Source: Lentisphaerales bacterium
Lineage (GTDB): Bacteria; Verrucomicrobiota; Lentisphaeria; Lentisphaerales; Lentisphaeraceae
Direction: 5' to 3'
Assembly: GCA_022446985.1 (NCBI GenBank)
Contig: JAKVBD010000012.1
Coordinates: 33,997 to 97,996 of the forward strand
Length of the DNA stretch: 64,000 nt
Positions 44,803 through 53,712 of the stretch are shown here, piece by piece; the first letter of the stretch is position 1, and the number at the start of each line of letters is the position of its first letter. The position numbers and the translations under genes were made by a program. Below the pieces are notes generated by a model. The model saw only the letters and a program-made list of their open reading frames with translations, was not told the DNA's origin and did not search any database.

Positions 44803-47800
44803 TTAATCCAAGTAGATAAATTCATTTAAATTCAACATAATCAGACAAAGTTGCTGGAGTGATTTCTCGTCTGTTGCGCCGGTTGCCTTCATTTTATTCA
44901 TAAAATCCTGAGCGACTTTAATCTGATTGAGTTTTACCGGGTTGCCGGTTACTCTCTCCCAAAGAGTTTGCATCTGGGCATTCAGGTCATTACCGACAGA
45001 TTCACGGATATTCTGAGCCAGTAATTCTGCTGAGCGATTTAAGAGGTCACTGTTCATCATGGTCAATGCCTGTGTCGGCTGAGTCGTGACAAAGCGAACA
45101 TCGCAAGTTGAGTCTGGAGTCGCTGCATCGAATGATTCGATAAGCGGGTAAATAAGCGACCTCATTTGGAAGGTGTAAACCGATCTGCGGTACTGGTGAG
45201 ACTCTGGTGTATTCAAAGTCCATTTAACTTTAGATTGGCCTTCCAGGACTTCTTTACTGACTTTAGGGAAAACACTTGGACCGCCGTATGTTCTGTCCAG
45301 TTTACCGATCACCTGAAGTATGGAGTCACGGATTTCTTCTCCTGTAAGACGACGCATGTCGTATCTCCAGAAAAGGTTATTAGTCGGATCCTGATCATAA
45401 GCAGTCTCATTGAGTTCAGAAGACATCTGGTAAGCATTCGACAGCATGATCATCTTGTGCATTTTCTTAATGCTCCAGTCATTCTCAATAAAGCTCGCTG
45501 CCAGGTAGTTGAGTAGCAGAGGATGAGTAGGAAGATCACCCATCATACCAAAGTTATTTGGAGTGCGGACAATTCCTCTGCCAAAATGGTACTGCCAAAT
45601 GCGGTTGGCCATAACTCTGGATGTCAGAGGATTCTCTTCTACCAGCCACTTAGCCCATGCAAGCCTTCTTCCAGAACTGTTTGCCGTTGGTTTAAAGACC
45701 GGTTTCTTATCGGTTAGAATAGATGGGAAATGTGGCTCAACTTTAGGACCTTTAGAGTGAGCACTACCGCGTCTTAGTAAGAATGTTTCCGGAGCCTTTT
45801 TACCGTGCTCCCGAACAGATAGAACGTACTCTGCCGCTTTGATTGGCTTGAGTTTATGCAGTTCTCTTTTTATTTGGTGGTAACGGTTAAAGTTTTTCTG
45901 ACCAACAAGCTGTACTGCTTTCTTATGGTTATTCATAATCTTGGCGACATTTACACTCTCTTTCTTTGGCTTCGAAAGAAGCTTCATTCCGGCATAACGG
46001 CCTCTTTTTACACCCCAGGCGGCGTGCAATCCAAAACCATGCTCCTTTTGGAAATAGTGTAGCCTGATTTTATGAGTACCTTTCTTAAGATTTATCTTCT
46101 TGGTGTGAAGTTTATGCATGCCGTGAATACCGTCGTATTTGATAATACTTTGGTTATTGACAAATAGTTCGGCACCATCATCCGAGTTTAACTCAAAGTC
46201 GTAGCTGCCTTCGGTATCGACAAATATTTCCCCTTCAAAGACAAAGCCAAATGAAGTGTTTCTTGTTGCCAGTGAAAGATCAAACCAATTGCCGGGAACG
46301 GAACCTACGGTTTCCGGTCTAAACATATCGAAGTCAGGAAGTTTATCCCATGTTTCGCGGTAAAATTTAAAAGTAACATTCTTCATAGAAGAAAGCACAG
46401 AGTCTGCAGAGAAGTTGTTGAGCATTAACTGCTCGATCTCTTTCTGTTCTCTCAAAAGGGGATTTCTTTTTTGAGTAATTGACGCGTTTTGTTTAGCGAT
46501 TTCTCTTTTGCGTTCTTCTGAAATGACATTCGTCAGAATACTTCTTTCATGACCACCACGAGTGTAGGGTTTGATGTTATGGAAAAAACCGAGCATACCA
46601 TAGTAGTTGGCCATAGGGTAAGGGTCGATTTTATGATTATGACAACGGGCACAACTGACAGTCATTCCCATGAAAGCTTCACCGGTTGTTTTTACGATGT
46701 CATCATATTCATCATAGAGTGACTGTAGTCTATCAGCCGGTTCGTCATCCCAGATTCCCAGGCGATAGTAACCTGTTGCCGTGATACTTTCTTTTGTAGG
46801 ATTATCGAGTTCATCGCCAGCTAATTGCTCGAGAATCATTTGGTCGTAGGGTTTATCTTTATTGAATGCATCCACGACCCACTGCCTGTAACGCCATGCT
46901 TCTGGCTTTTTGCCATCTCGTTCATAGCTGTTTGTTTCTGCGAATCTTACAATATCCAGCCAGTGACGTCCCCATTTTTCGCCGTAGTGTTTAGAGGCTA
47001 AGAGTTTGTCAATAAGTTTCTCAAACGCAGTGGGCGATTTATCATTTAAAAACTCATTCATTTCCTCTGGAGTTGGAGGCAGACCAATGAGGTCGTAGTA
47101 AGCTCGGCGTACTATAGTAACTTTATCGGCAGCTTTGTTTGGAGTTAGACCTTTTGATTCAAGTTTTGACAGAATAAATGTATCGATGTCATTTTTAACC
47201 CAACTACGATCTTTAACTGACGGAAGTTGTGGTTTACTTACAGGCCGATATGACCAGAAGTTCCTGGTGTCATCATTAATTTCATTTTTGACGACAATGA
47301 CATTCTCTTTCCACGGATCATAAGGCATGCCGCGTTCAACCCATTCAGTGAGTATATCTATATCTGCCTGAGCCATTTGTTTTTTGGGTGGCATTTGATG
47401 GTCGTCATCAAAATAATTGATGTGTTTGAGGAATGGAGAATCTGCCAGGTTTTGCCAGTTAATGATATCTGTGCTGACATCGCCACCTTTCATTGCATTG
47501 ACACGGGATTCCAGCCAAAGACCGCCTTTTAGGTGCTTTTCATCATGGCCGTGACACTTTAGACAGTTTTCTTCTAAGACAGGATGAACTTTATTGTTAA
47601 AAAATGAAACATCTTCTTGAGCATCAATAACTAAAGAATTTGAAAGAGAGTTGCCAAAGTTTTTGAAATCTTTAAATGTCCAGATAACTTCTTTCTTCTT
47701 GTTTATTTCAATAATCTGAGGGTTTTTACTACCAGCATGGCAGTTACCGATCATATAGTTGCCATTTGGCATAAGCTCCAAAGTGGTTACCCATGCTAGA

Positions 47801-48915
47801 GATATACCAGGAAGGTCATTTTGTTTGAGGTGCCAAACTATTTCTTTTTCCGGTGTAACTTCGATGACACTGTGACCATTTCCTGTAGAAATAAGGGTGT
47901 TACCACTGGGTAATCTGAGTGCACAAAAGACCTGATTACCCCAGGCATCCAGTCCATGACCTTTTGCTCTTGGCTTTTCAAATAAAGAAATATTGTATTC
48001 CCAGACAACTTCACCTTCACGGGTATATTCGCGAACAGCACCGTCACCTTCGTGAGCAACAAGGTAATTCCCATTCTCAGTAACTGTCACAAGACGCGTA
48101 TCGCGATGAGGGTGGGGTTTATCAATTTTCATTTTAAATTGATTGTAAATCTTGCCACTGTTATCAACCTCGATAATGCGGCCGGCCCCGCTTTCGGCAA
48201 TCATTGTCAGCCCGCTTTTTAGGCGTTTAAATGAGTGAACTTCGATTCTCTTGCCTTTATTACCATTTTGGACTGCCGAATTATATTCAAAGACCTTCTT
48301 GTTGGTCTTGGGGTCGACTTCGACTACAGTTGTTTTTGATGTTTGGAAAAGAATATTTCCGTTTTTAAGATAAGAAAGATCGTGAAGGCCTCTGGCTGGG
48401 TGACTCCATAGTATTTTGCCGTCGTAGTCAACTTTTTGGATTTTACCTTTATCGTATGCAAGAAGTTTATGTCCTGTTGCACGTAGAGTAGCTTCGATTT
48501 TGACTTCTTTCTGTGGTTCACTTTTAGCTTCTTCTGCTTCTTTAAGAACGATATTCTTAGGCCATTTAGCTCCTTCTTTGATCCATTTTTCTAAAATTGC
48601 TATCTGCGATTTTGTAAGTGGATCGCCTTTAGGAGGCATTATGTCATCGTTGTCTTCAGGAAGTTTAACTCTTTCCAGAAGAAGACTGTTTGAAATGTCT
48701 CCGGGTGTGATGGCAGCACCACCGTCACCACCTTGAATAGAGAGCTCGAGAGTTTCAAGGTTTAGGTCGCCTTTGTCTTTTTCAGAGCTGTGGCATTTAA
48801 CACATCTTGATTCAAGGATTGGTTTAACATCTTTGTTAAAGTCCACTGCGGCAGTGGTTAAACTGCTACTTAGTGCGAGTGCTGCAGAGAGCTTTAGAAT
48901 ATTAAAATTTTTCAT
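44803..48915 (-). CDS. Giant PSD1-type cytochrome protein with beta-propeller and PA14 domains
   Basis: 1370 residues, secreted (signal peptide about 1-22). Order: planctomycete cytochrome C domain 1 with CVKCH (about 38), a beta-propeller-like stretch (about 135-430; repeats such as GNILFQTSKTTVVEVDP and GNYLVAHEGDGAVREY), a second cytochrome domain with CLKCH (about 450), DUF1549 (about 550-790) containing CARCHNHKIDPYP (about 754), a PA14-like carbohydrate-binding domain (about 885-968; GSYDFELNSDDGAELFVN), and DUF1553 (about 1040-1370). The three CxxCH motifs could hold heme c. It is co-transcribed with DUF1501. The function of these pairs is unknown; a role in polysaccharide use at the cell surface is often suspected. 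Confidence 0.9.
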   Translation of the reverse strand: MKNFNILKLSAALALSSSLTTAAVDFNKDVKPILESRCVKCHSSEKDKGDLNLETLELSIQGGDGGAAITPGDISNSLLLERVKLPEDNDDIMPPKGDPLTKSQIAILEKWIKEGAKWPKNIVLKEAEEAKSEPQKEVKIEATLRATGHKLLAYDKGKIQKVDYDGKILWSHPARGLHDLSYLKNGNILFQTSKTTVVEVDPKTNKKVFEYNSAVQNGNKGKRIEVHSFKRLKSGLTMIAESGAGRIIEVDNSGKIYNQFKMKIDKPHPHRDTRLVTVTENGNYLVAHEGDGAVREYTREGEVVWEYNISLFEKPRAKGHGLDAWGNQVFCALRLPSGNTLISTGNGHSVIEVTPEKEIVWHLKQNDLPGISLAWVTTLELMPNGNYMIGNCHAGSKNPQIIEINKKKEVIWTFKDFKNFGNSLSNSLVIDAQEDVSFFNNKVHPVLEENCLKCHGHDEKHLKGGLWLESRVNAMKGGDVSTDIINWQNLADSPFLKHINYFDDDHQMPPKKQMAQADIDILTEWVERGMPYDPWKENVIVVKNEINDDTRNFWSYRPVSKPQLPSVKDRSWVKNDIDTFILSKLESKGLTPNKAADKVTIVRRAYYDLIGLPPTPEEMNEFLNDKSPTAFEKLIDKLLASKHYGEKWGRHWLDIVRFAETNSYERDGKKPEAWRYRQWVVDAFNKDKPYDQMILEQLAGDELDNPTKESITATGYYRLGIWDDEPADRLQSLYDEYDDIVKTTGEAFMGMTVSCARCHNHKIDPYPMANYYGMLGFFHNIKPYTRGGHERSILTNVISEERKREIAKQNASITQKRNPLLREQKEIEQLMLNNFSADSVLSSMKNVTFKFYRETWDKLPDFDMFRPETVGSVPGNWFDLSLATRNTSFGFVFEGEIFVDTEGSYDFELNSDDGAELFVNNQSIIKYDGIHGMHKLHTKKINLKKGTHKIRLHYFQKEHGFGLHAAWGVKRGRYAGMKLLSKPKKESVNVAKIMNNHKKAVQLVGQKNFNRYHQIKRELHKLKPIKAAEYVLSVREHGKKAPETFLLRRGSAHSKGPKVEPHFPSILTDKKPVFKPTANSSGRRLAWAKWLVEENPLTSRVMANRIWQYHFGRGIVRTPNNFGMMGDLPTHPLLLNYLAASFIENDWSIKKMHKMIMLSNAYQMSSELNETAYDQDPTNNLFWRYDMRRLTGEEIRDSILQVIGKLDRTYGGPSVFPKVSKEVLEGQSKVKWTLNTPESHQYRRSVYTFQMRSLIYPLIESFDAATPDSTCDVRFVTTQPTQALTMMNSDLLNRSAELLAQNIRESVGNDLNAQMQTLWERVTGNPVKLNQIKVAQDFMNKMKATGATDEKSLQQLCLIMLNLNEFIYLD

Positions 48916-49051
48916 TTAGAGCCTTAGTGTATATAATTTAATATATAAAAATTTTTTAATATGTGAATATAGATACGACTGGATTTTTTCTAATTCAAGA
49001 GGTATTTTTGAAATATAGTTAAAATTCTAAATAACAAAAACAAGGTATTCT

Positions 49052-50041
49052 ATGGCGGTAAATAAAAAGAATTGGGGGATACTGGGAGCCGGTCTCATTG
49101 CCTCGCGCCTTGCAAAAGCTATTAGTCAGGTCAAAGGTGCTGAACTTTATGGCATCGGTTCACGAAACTTGGAAAAGTCTATAAAGTTTGCAGAAGAGTA
49201 TGGAGTTGTAAAAGCTTTTGGTTCTTATGAAGAGCTATGTGAATGTCCGGAGATAGACATAATATACATTGCAACACCTCACAGTTTTCATAAAGAGCAT
49301 ACTCTCTTGGCTTTGAAAAATGGTAAACACGTTTTATGTGAAAAGCCGTTTGCACTGAATGTCAACGATACCGAGGAAATGATCACCTCATCGAAAGAGA
49401 AGAATCTATTTCTTATGGAGGCTATGTGGTCCTGTTTATTACCTGGAATGAAAAAGCTTAAGGAAATGATTAGTGGTGGTGCTATTGGTCAGGTTCTTTA
49501 CATGGAAGCTGATTTTGGTTTTCAGGCCCCTTATGATCCAACAGCAAGACTTTTTAATCCTGTGCTTGGCGGTGGTGCACTTCTAGATGTCGGCATATAT
49601 CCACTTTCATTGGCTACTTACATATTTGGCCAACCGGAAAGTTTTAAGGCCAATGCGCGTATTGGGGCAACTGGAGTCGATGAAGTCAGTACATACAATC
49701 TAAAGTTTGAGAATGGTGTTATCGCAAATTTAAGCTCATCAATCTCAGTCGAGACCAGTCATTCTGCAACTTTTTATGGAACAGAAGGGACGCTGCACAT
49801 TCCTTCTGACTGGTGGAAAATGAAAAAGATCGTCATGACAAATGGCTCAAAAAAGGAAATAGATACTTCCTACGAGGGAAGTGAATATGCTTTTGAAGTT
49901 CAAGAGGTCATTGATTGTATAAACAAAGGTCTTCTTGAGAGTCCAAGTTTACCACACAGTTGGACAAGGAATATAATGAGTTTGATGGATAGCATTCGTG
50001 CTGAAATAGGTATCCAATATCCAGAAGAGGCTTTGAGTTAA
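49052..50041 (+). CDS. Gfo/Idh/MocA family oxidoreductase
   Basis: 329 residues. The N-terminal Rossmann domain has GAGLIASRLAKAI (NAD(P)-binding) and the EKP motif HVLCEKPFALN (catalytic Lys), followed by the C-terminal alpha/beta domain with GGGALLDVGIYPLSLATYIFG. This resembles dihydrodiol or xylose dehydrogenase-type members that oxidise sugars or sugar-like rings. The substrate is not certain. It is divergent from the PSD1 gene (gap about 136 bases). Confidence 0.88.
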   Translation: MAVNKKNWGILGAGLIASRLAKAISQVKGAELYGIGSRNLEKSIKFAEEYGVVKAFGSYEELCECPEIDIIYIATPHSFHKEHTLLALKNGKHVLCEKPFALNVNDTEEMITSSKEKNLFLMEAMWSCLLPGMKKLKEMISGGAIGQVLYMEADFGFQAPYDPTARLFNPVLGGGALLDVGIYPLSLATYIFGQPESFKANARIGATGVDEVSTYNLKFENGVIANLSSSISVETSHSATFYGTEGTLHIPSDWWKMKKIVMTNGSKKEIDTSYEGSEYAFEVQEVIDCINKGLLESPSLPHSWTRNIMSLMDSIRAEIGIQYPEEALS

Positions 50042-50086
50042 AGTCAATATTTAAGATTTCTTAGACATGATGAGAAGATAGAGATA

Positions 50087-50325
50087 GATCAACAAGAGAG
50101 ACTCTGTATTTTACTTGAGTCTCTACTTTTTCAGTTAATCTTTAAAATTCTGTTATCCTGTCTAGAGCGCTATGCTTGTCAATTTAGAAATGATTACAAG
50201 ATAAGAGCGGATCAACAAGAGGATTTAGTATATTTTTCCAAATCTTTACTTTTTCTGTTTATCTTAAAATCTTATTATCCTTTATAGCTGTATGATATTT
50301 CGTCCCAATCCTATCCTGTCTAGAG
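50087..50325. repeat. Degenerate tandem repeat with a hairpin in each unit
   Basis: Two units about 123 bases apart start with GATCAACAAGAG (50087 and 50210). They share further blocks in the same order (TACTTTTTC, GTTxATCTT, TTATCCT). Each holds a hairpin followed by a T-rich stretch, with different stems: GAGACTC/GAGTCTC in unit 1 and GATTT/AAATC in unit 2. ATCCTGTCTAGAG also occurs at 50155 and 50313. They probably act as tandem terminators for the upstream dehydrogenase gene. Confidence 0.6.
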
Positions 50326-50334
50326 AATAATTTT

Positions 50335-51111
50335 TTATGCCCCAAGCTTTTTAGAGATTCCTTCAGCAGCTTTCATAGTCAAAGCACCAAGTTTATTGAA
50401 GTCTCTTTGAGGAATACGGTTTGACGGCCCGGTTATCCAAATAGCAGCCACGGCCTGCTTTTTCTCATTAAAGACGGCAGAGCCCAGGCAACGCATACCT
50501 TCGCGTTCTTCATCGCAGTCAACTCCGTAACCCTGTACTCTGACTTTTTGTAATTGTTCTTTGTATTCTTCAGGTGTTAAAATAGTTTTGTCGGTCAGTT
50601 TGGTAAATTCAACTTTTTGAAGAATGCCATCAACTTCAACATCACTCATACTGGCTAATATGGCTTTCCCCGGAGCTGCAGTGTGAAGTGAGAAGCGAGT
50701 GCCTATATCAACTGTAAATTTAAAGTTGTGTCTTCCGGGAGCCTGCTCAAGGACGACACCTTCGTGACCAATCAATGTACCGAAAAGAACAGTTTCCAAA
50801 CATTCATCTCTTAGAATCTGCATACTCTCCCAAGCTGATTCAACCAGACTTTTTTCCGCTAGAGTCGAGTGTGATATATTGTTCATTTTATTAGTTAAAA
50901 AAAAAGCTTTGTTGGCAGGGTTTCTTTCGAGGAAACCGCGATACTCCATAGTCGTCGTGATTCTAAAGGCACTGTTCTTAGGAATTCCGAGTGAGTCGGC
51001 AATTTCAGACATAGTTAAACCTTTGGGATGATCACTAAGCAGCTCCATTACTCTAAGGGCACGGTCTAGGTTAGGAATAATGTAGGAGCTGTCTTTGATT
51101 TTCTTTTCCAT
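50335..51111 (-). CDS. IclR-family transcriptional regulator
   Basis: 258 residues. The N-terminal winged helix-turn-helix (about 15-75; ALRVMELLSDHPKGLTMSEIADSLGIPKNSAFRI) is followed by the IclR effector domain (about 90-255) with LHTAAPGKAILASM and GYGVDCDEEREGMRCLGSAVF. Members of this family control sugar or aromatic-acid genes in response to a small ligand. Its target may be the adjacent dehydrogenase or the symporters, by inference only. It is followed by the tandem repeat region and converges with the dehydrogenase gene. Confidence 0.92.
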   Translation of the reverse strand: MEKKIKDSSYIIPNLDRALRVMELLSDHPKGLTMSEIADSLGIPKNSAFRITTTMEYRGFLERNPANKAFFLTNKMNNISHSTLAEKSLVESAWESMQILRDECLETVLFGTLIGHEGVVLEQAPGRHNFKFTVDIGTRFSLHTAAPGKAILASMSDVEVDGILQKVEFTKLTDKTILTPEEYKEQLQKVRVQGYGVDCDEEREGMRCLGSAVFNEKKQAVAAIWITGPSNRIPQRDFNKLGALTMKAAEGISKKLGA

Positions 51112-51223
51112 AAGATTTTTTACACTATATTTAAGTTATGATTGAATGGCGGCCGATTTGAATTGGCTTTAATTTTATTCTATATATCAAAAAAGTGATT
51201 TACAATTACTCGAGGCATGACTT

Positions 51224-52126
51224 TTGCTAATACTACTGGCGACAGTTTCTTTAAAAGCTCTGATTGATGAGCAGTATGCTTATGCAGAATATTTGTGGAA
51301 TGAACTTACCCAACCTCATTTTCACAATTATCTTTATTGGTTGATAGGAATATCCGCCTTTGTGTTCTGTTTGGAAATGATTTTACCTTGGCGTAAGAAT
51401 CAGAAAACTTTTCGCAAAGATTTCTGGCTGGATTTCTTCTATATGTTTTTTAATATTTTTATATTTCAACTCATTGGCTATAAGTTAGTAGCGTCTCTGA
51501 GTCAGGCTTATTTTAACGATTTTATGGCAATGGCTGGTTTAGAGAATTTATTATCTAACAGACTGGTTGCTTTACCAGTAATTGTTCAATTGTTGCTGTT
51601 GTTTTTATTTCGAGACTTTATTCAGTGGTGGATTCATCGGCTGCTTCATAAGAGTGATTTTCTATGGGAATTTCATAAAGTACATCACTCTGTTAAGGAA
51701 ATGGGCTTCGCGGCCCATTTGCGTTTTCACTGGATGGAAACAATTGTTTACAATACCCTGCAGTTCATTCCTCTCGGTATTCTTGGTTTTACTTTGGAGC
51801 AATACATCGGTATTTATATCATCTCAATACTTATCGGTCATTTAAATCATGCTAATATTCGCTTGCCACTTGGGCCGTTTAAATATGTATTAAATAATCC
51901 GCAGATGCATATTTGGCACCATACAAAAGGTTTACCTAATCAATTTCAAAAGGGCTGTAATTTTGGTTTGAGTTTGAGTTGTTGGGATTATATCTTCAAA
52001 ACCGCCTACATTCCGGAAGAGGGCAGAGATAACAAATTGGGATTTAAAGGACTGGAAGATTTTCCTAAAGCTTTTTTTGGTCAGATTGTATACGGGTTTC
52101 TGGGCAAAAAAAAAGCTGACCAGTAA
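51224..52126 (+). CDS. Fatty acid hydroxylase / sterol desaturase-like membrane protein
   Basis: 300 residues with about five transmembrane segments. The His-rich clusters that bind the di-iron centre are present: HRLLH (about 145), HKVHH (about 159), HLRFH and HIWHH (about 232). Such enzymes hydroxylate or desaturate fatty acids or sterols in the membrane using oxygen. The start is a TTG at 51224, with GAGG 8 bases upstream; the frame is closed by TGA just before it. The stop codon lies in the loop of its own terminator. Confidence 0.88.
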   Translation: MLILLATVSLKALIDEQYAYAEYLWNELTQPHFHNYLYWLIGISAFVFCLEMILPWRKNQKTFRKDFWLDFFYMFFNIFIFQLIGYKLVASLSQAYFNDFMAMAGLENLLSNRLVALPVIVQLLLLFLFRDFIQWWIHRLLHKSDFLWEFHKVHHSVKEMGFAAHLRFHWMETIVYNTLQFIPLGILGFTLEQYIGIYIISILIGHLNHANIRLPLGPFKYVLNNPQMHIWHHTKGLPNQFQKGCNFGLSLSCWDYIFKTAYIPEEGRDNKLGFKGLEDFPKAFFGQIVYGFLGKKKADQ

Positions 52127-52143
52127 TTGGTCAGCTTTTAAAA
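52111..52143 (+). terminator. Rho-independent terminator overlapping the hydroxylase stop codon
   Basis: AAAAGCTGACCA (52111-52122) and its exact complement (52128-52139) form a 12-bp stem. The TAA stop is in the 5-base loop, and T/A runs lie on both sides. It probably stops transcription from both strands. Confidence 0.85.
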
Positions 52144-52155
52144 GTGAGTTAGATC

Positions 52156-52797
52156 TTACTGATCTGCGTCTTTGAAGAAAATTTCAAAACCATCTTCAGT
52201 TTCAACTGCACAAGCAGCTGTTACAGGTCTTTCAAGATCAGCGAACTTACCTTTACCAAGGATGTAGTTACAGGCATCTTCAGCAGAATCGGCATCGAAA
52301 GCTTCGTCGTGGAAGTGAGCACTTGGGTGATCCTGCTCATAAGTTGCAACGTAGAATGCTTCGCCGGCTTTCTATTCAAATTCGCGTACCAGTACAGCGT
52401 CGATGCGAACTATACCAAGAGCGCCTTTGCCAGTTTCGCGGTCAACGATAGCAGCGATGCGCGGAGTATTCAGGTGATCATGCTCGTAGTCCATACCGAA
52501 AAGAGCTGAAACCAGGGCATCTCTCATGTTCATACCAGCTTCAAGCTTCTCTGTTACCGGATCAGTGTGTGAACCATTTGTTGCAACAGCATAAGAACCA
52601 GTTAAACGCAGGCAGTTATAAGCGATGTAAGGGTTTTTGAAAACGTCGTTCTCGTGTCCTTCTTTAGGAACGATAGCGATTCCTCTTTCATTTTCAGTAG
52701 CTTTGCGATTTGGGAAAGAACGCGATGAAACACGGTACATTGCACAAAGTTTACCGCTGGCATTTTTGCCGATGGAAACGATTCTTCCGACGTACAT
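52156..52797 (-). pseudogene. purO: IMP cyclohydrolase, archaeal type, interrupted by an in-frame TAG
   Basis: PurO closes the ring of FAICAR to form IMP in purine synthesis; this type is mainly known from archaea. The open part, 141 residues, has MYVGRIVSIGKNASGKLCAMYRVSSRSFPNR, IAYNCLRL, GSYAVATNGSHTDPV and RIAAIVDRETGKGALGIV. After VLVREFE a TAG occurs (52372-52374), but the frame continues with KAGEAFYVATYEQDH, HDEAFDADSAEDACNYILGKG and FEIFFKDADQ to a TAA at 52156, giving a normal length of 213 codons. It may be broken, read through, or the stop may be a sequencing error. No other purine genes are nearby. Confidence 0.82.
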
Positions 52798-52898
52798 ATA
52801 TGATCTCCAGGTAGTGTTAAATGCTAAATATTATAAAGTTGCACAAACATAGTTCCGACTCGGATTATGTATAGGAGTGTTTTTAAAAAAGCTTATTT

Positions 52899-53347
52899 TT
52901 AAGGGAGCATACCACCAATATGCTTACAAACGGAATCGTTGTCCTTGGCTTTTTCTATTTCTGCAAGTTTAAGTAATTGTTTTATTTTCTTTGGAAACTG
53001 ATTTGTGAGACTATTTTGCTCGCTGAGATCTTTTTCATGGCAGCTTGAGTTGCAGTGCCATCTGGCAAACACTGTTTACTATTTCGCGAAACAATTCCAA
53101 ATCAACTTCAGTATCTTCCTGTGTGTAAAGCTGCTCGCGTGGGCCTACAGGTGGGAGCACTTTAGTGACTGGGAAGTTCGACACCTTCAACTCTGAGTTT
53201 GGCAAGATTAGGAGTTGGGATTCCAGGTGTCCGCCATTCGACATCGGCATATTCCATGCCATCTGCTAATATGAAAATAAAATTTGGTTTGTCTGAAGCC
53301 TGGCTCTGGATAAGTAAGAAGATGAAACAGATCAAATTTCTGTACAT
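52899..53347 (-). pseudogene. Sulfatase remnant with internal deletion
   Basis: From an ATG at 53347: a signal peptide (MYRNLICFIFLLIQSQAS), then KPNFIFILADGMEYADVEW and TPNLAKLRVEGVE, the normal sulfatase start. After a frameshift the catalytic signature CRPTRAALHTGRY (with the formylglycine Cys) is seen near 53130, and then the sequence jumps directly to a C-terminal-like end, EKDLSEQNSLTNQFPKKIKQLLKLAE, stopping at 52899. About 300-400 residues of the middle are lost. Confidence 0.78.
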
Positions 53348-53399
53348 TGGGTTTCCTCTTAAAATTATATCTAAAGCAGATGACTGAATTCTGTTCTGT

Positions 53400-53431
53400 T
53401 TTTGCGCAGTATTATATTGAATTGCGCAAAA
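53400..53431 (-). promoter_or_regulatory. TTTTGCGCA inverted repeat around a TATAAT, ahead of the sulfatase remnant
   Basis: TTTTGCGCA (53400-53408) and TGCGCAAAA (53423-53431) are exact complements, and TATAAT lies between them on the minus strand. This looks like a repressor site over a -10 element. The TTTGCGC core occurs again about 40 bases before the sulfatase at 62.6 kb. Confidence 0.4.
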
Positions 53432-53541
53432 GACTTTATGAAATCACTAATTCTTATTTTATTTAGGATTTACACCAATTTGATACTTACTACGCTTGCA
53501 GGCTAAGATGTTTAATTGACGAGTACGTTAAAATATAGCAA

Positions 53542-53712
53542 AATCACATTCCTTGGTGTGATTACTTCTAAAGAAAAAGATTGCTTAAGCTGAGCAAGCA
53601 GCGGTAATTGTTGAACTCATCTCCTGAATCACATTCCTTGGTGTGATTACTTCTTAAGAAAAAGATTGTTTTAGCTGAGCAAGCAGCGGTAATTGTTGAA
53701 CTCATCTCCTGA
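53542..53712. repeat. 85-bp tandem duplication covering the 3' end of the ABC ATPase gene
   Basis: Two copies (from 53542 and 53627), differing at only a few positions. Each begins with a small hairpin (AATCACA/TGTGATT). The second copy contains the last 12-14 codons and stop of the ATPase gene; the first is an extra copy downstream of it, in which the stop codon is changed (TTA). Confidence 0.9.

Noticed and set aside
43354..48915. Many long open frames on the strand opposite the DUF1501 and PSD1 genes
   Set aside because: They overlap strongly supported genes, show no ribosome sites and no recognisable motifs.
26354..52374. TAG reassigned to an amino acid, explaining the stops in pstB and purO
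   Set aside because: pstA ends with TAG at its expected end, and other interrupted genes have TAA or TGA. One reassigned codon cannot explain all cases.
53542..53712. CRISPR array
   Set aside because: Only two long units lie directly next to each other, without spacers, and no cas genes are present.
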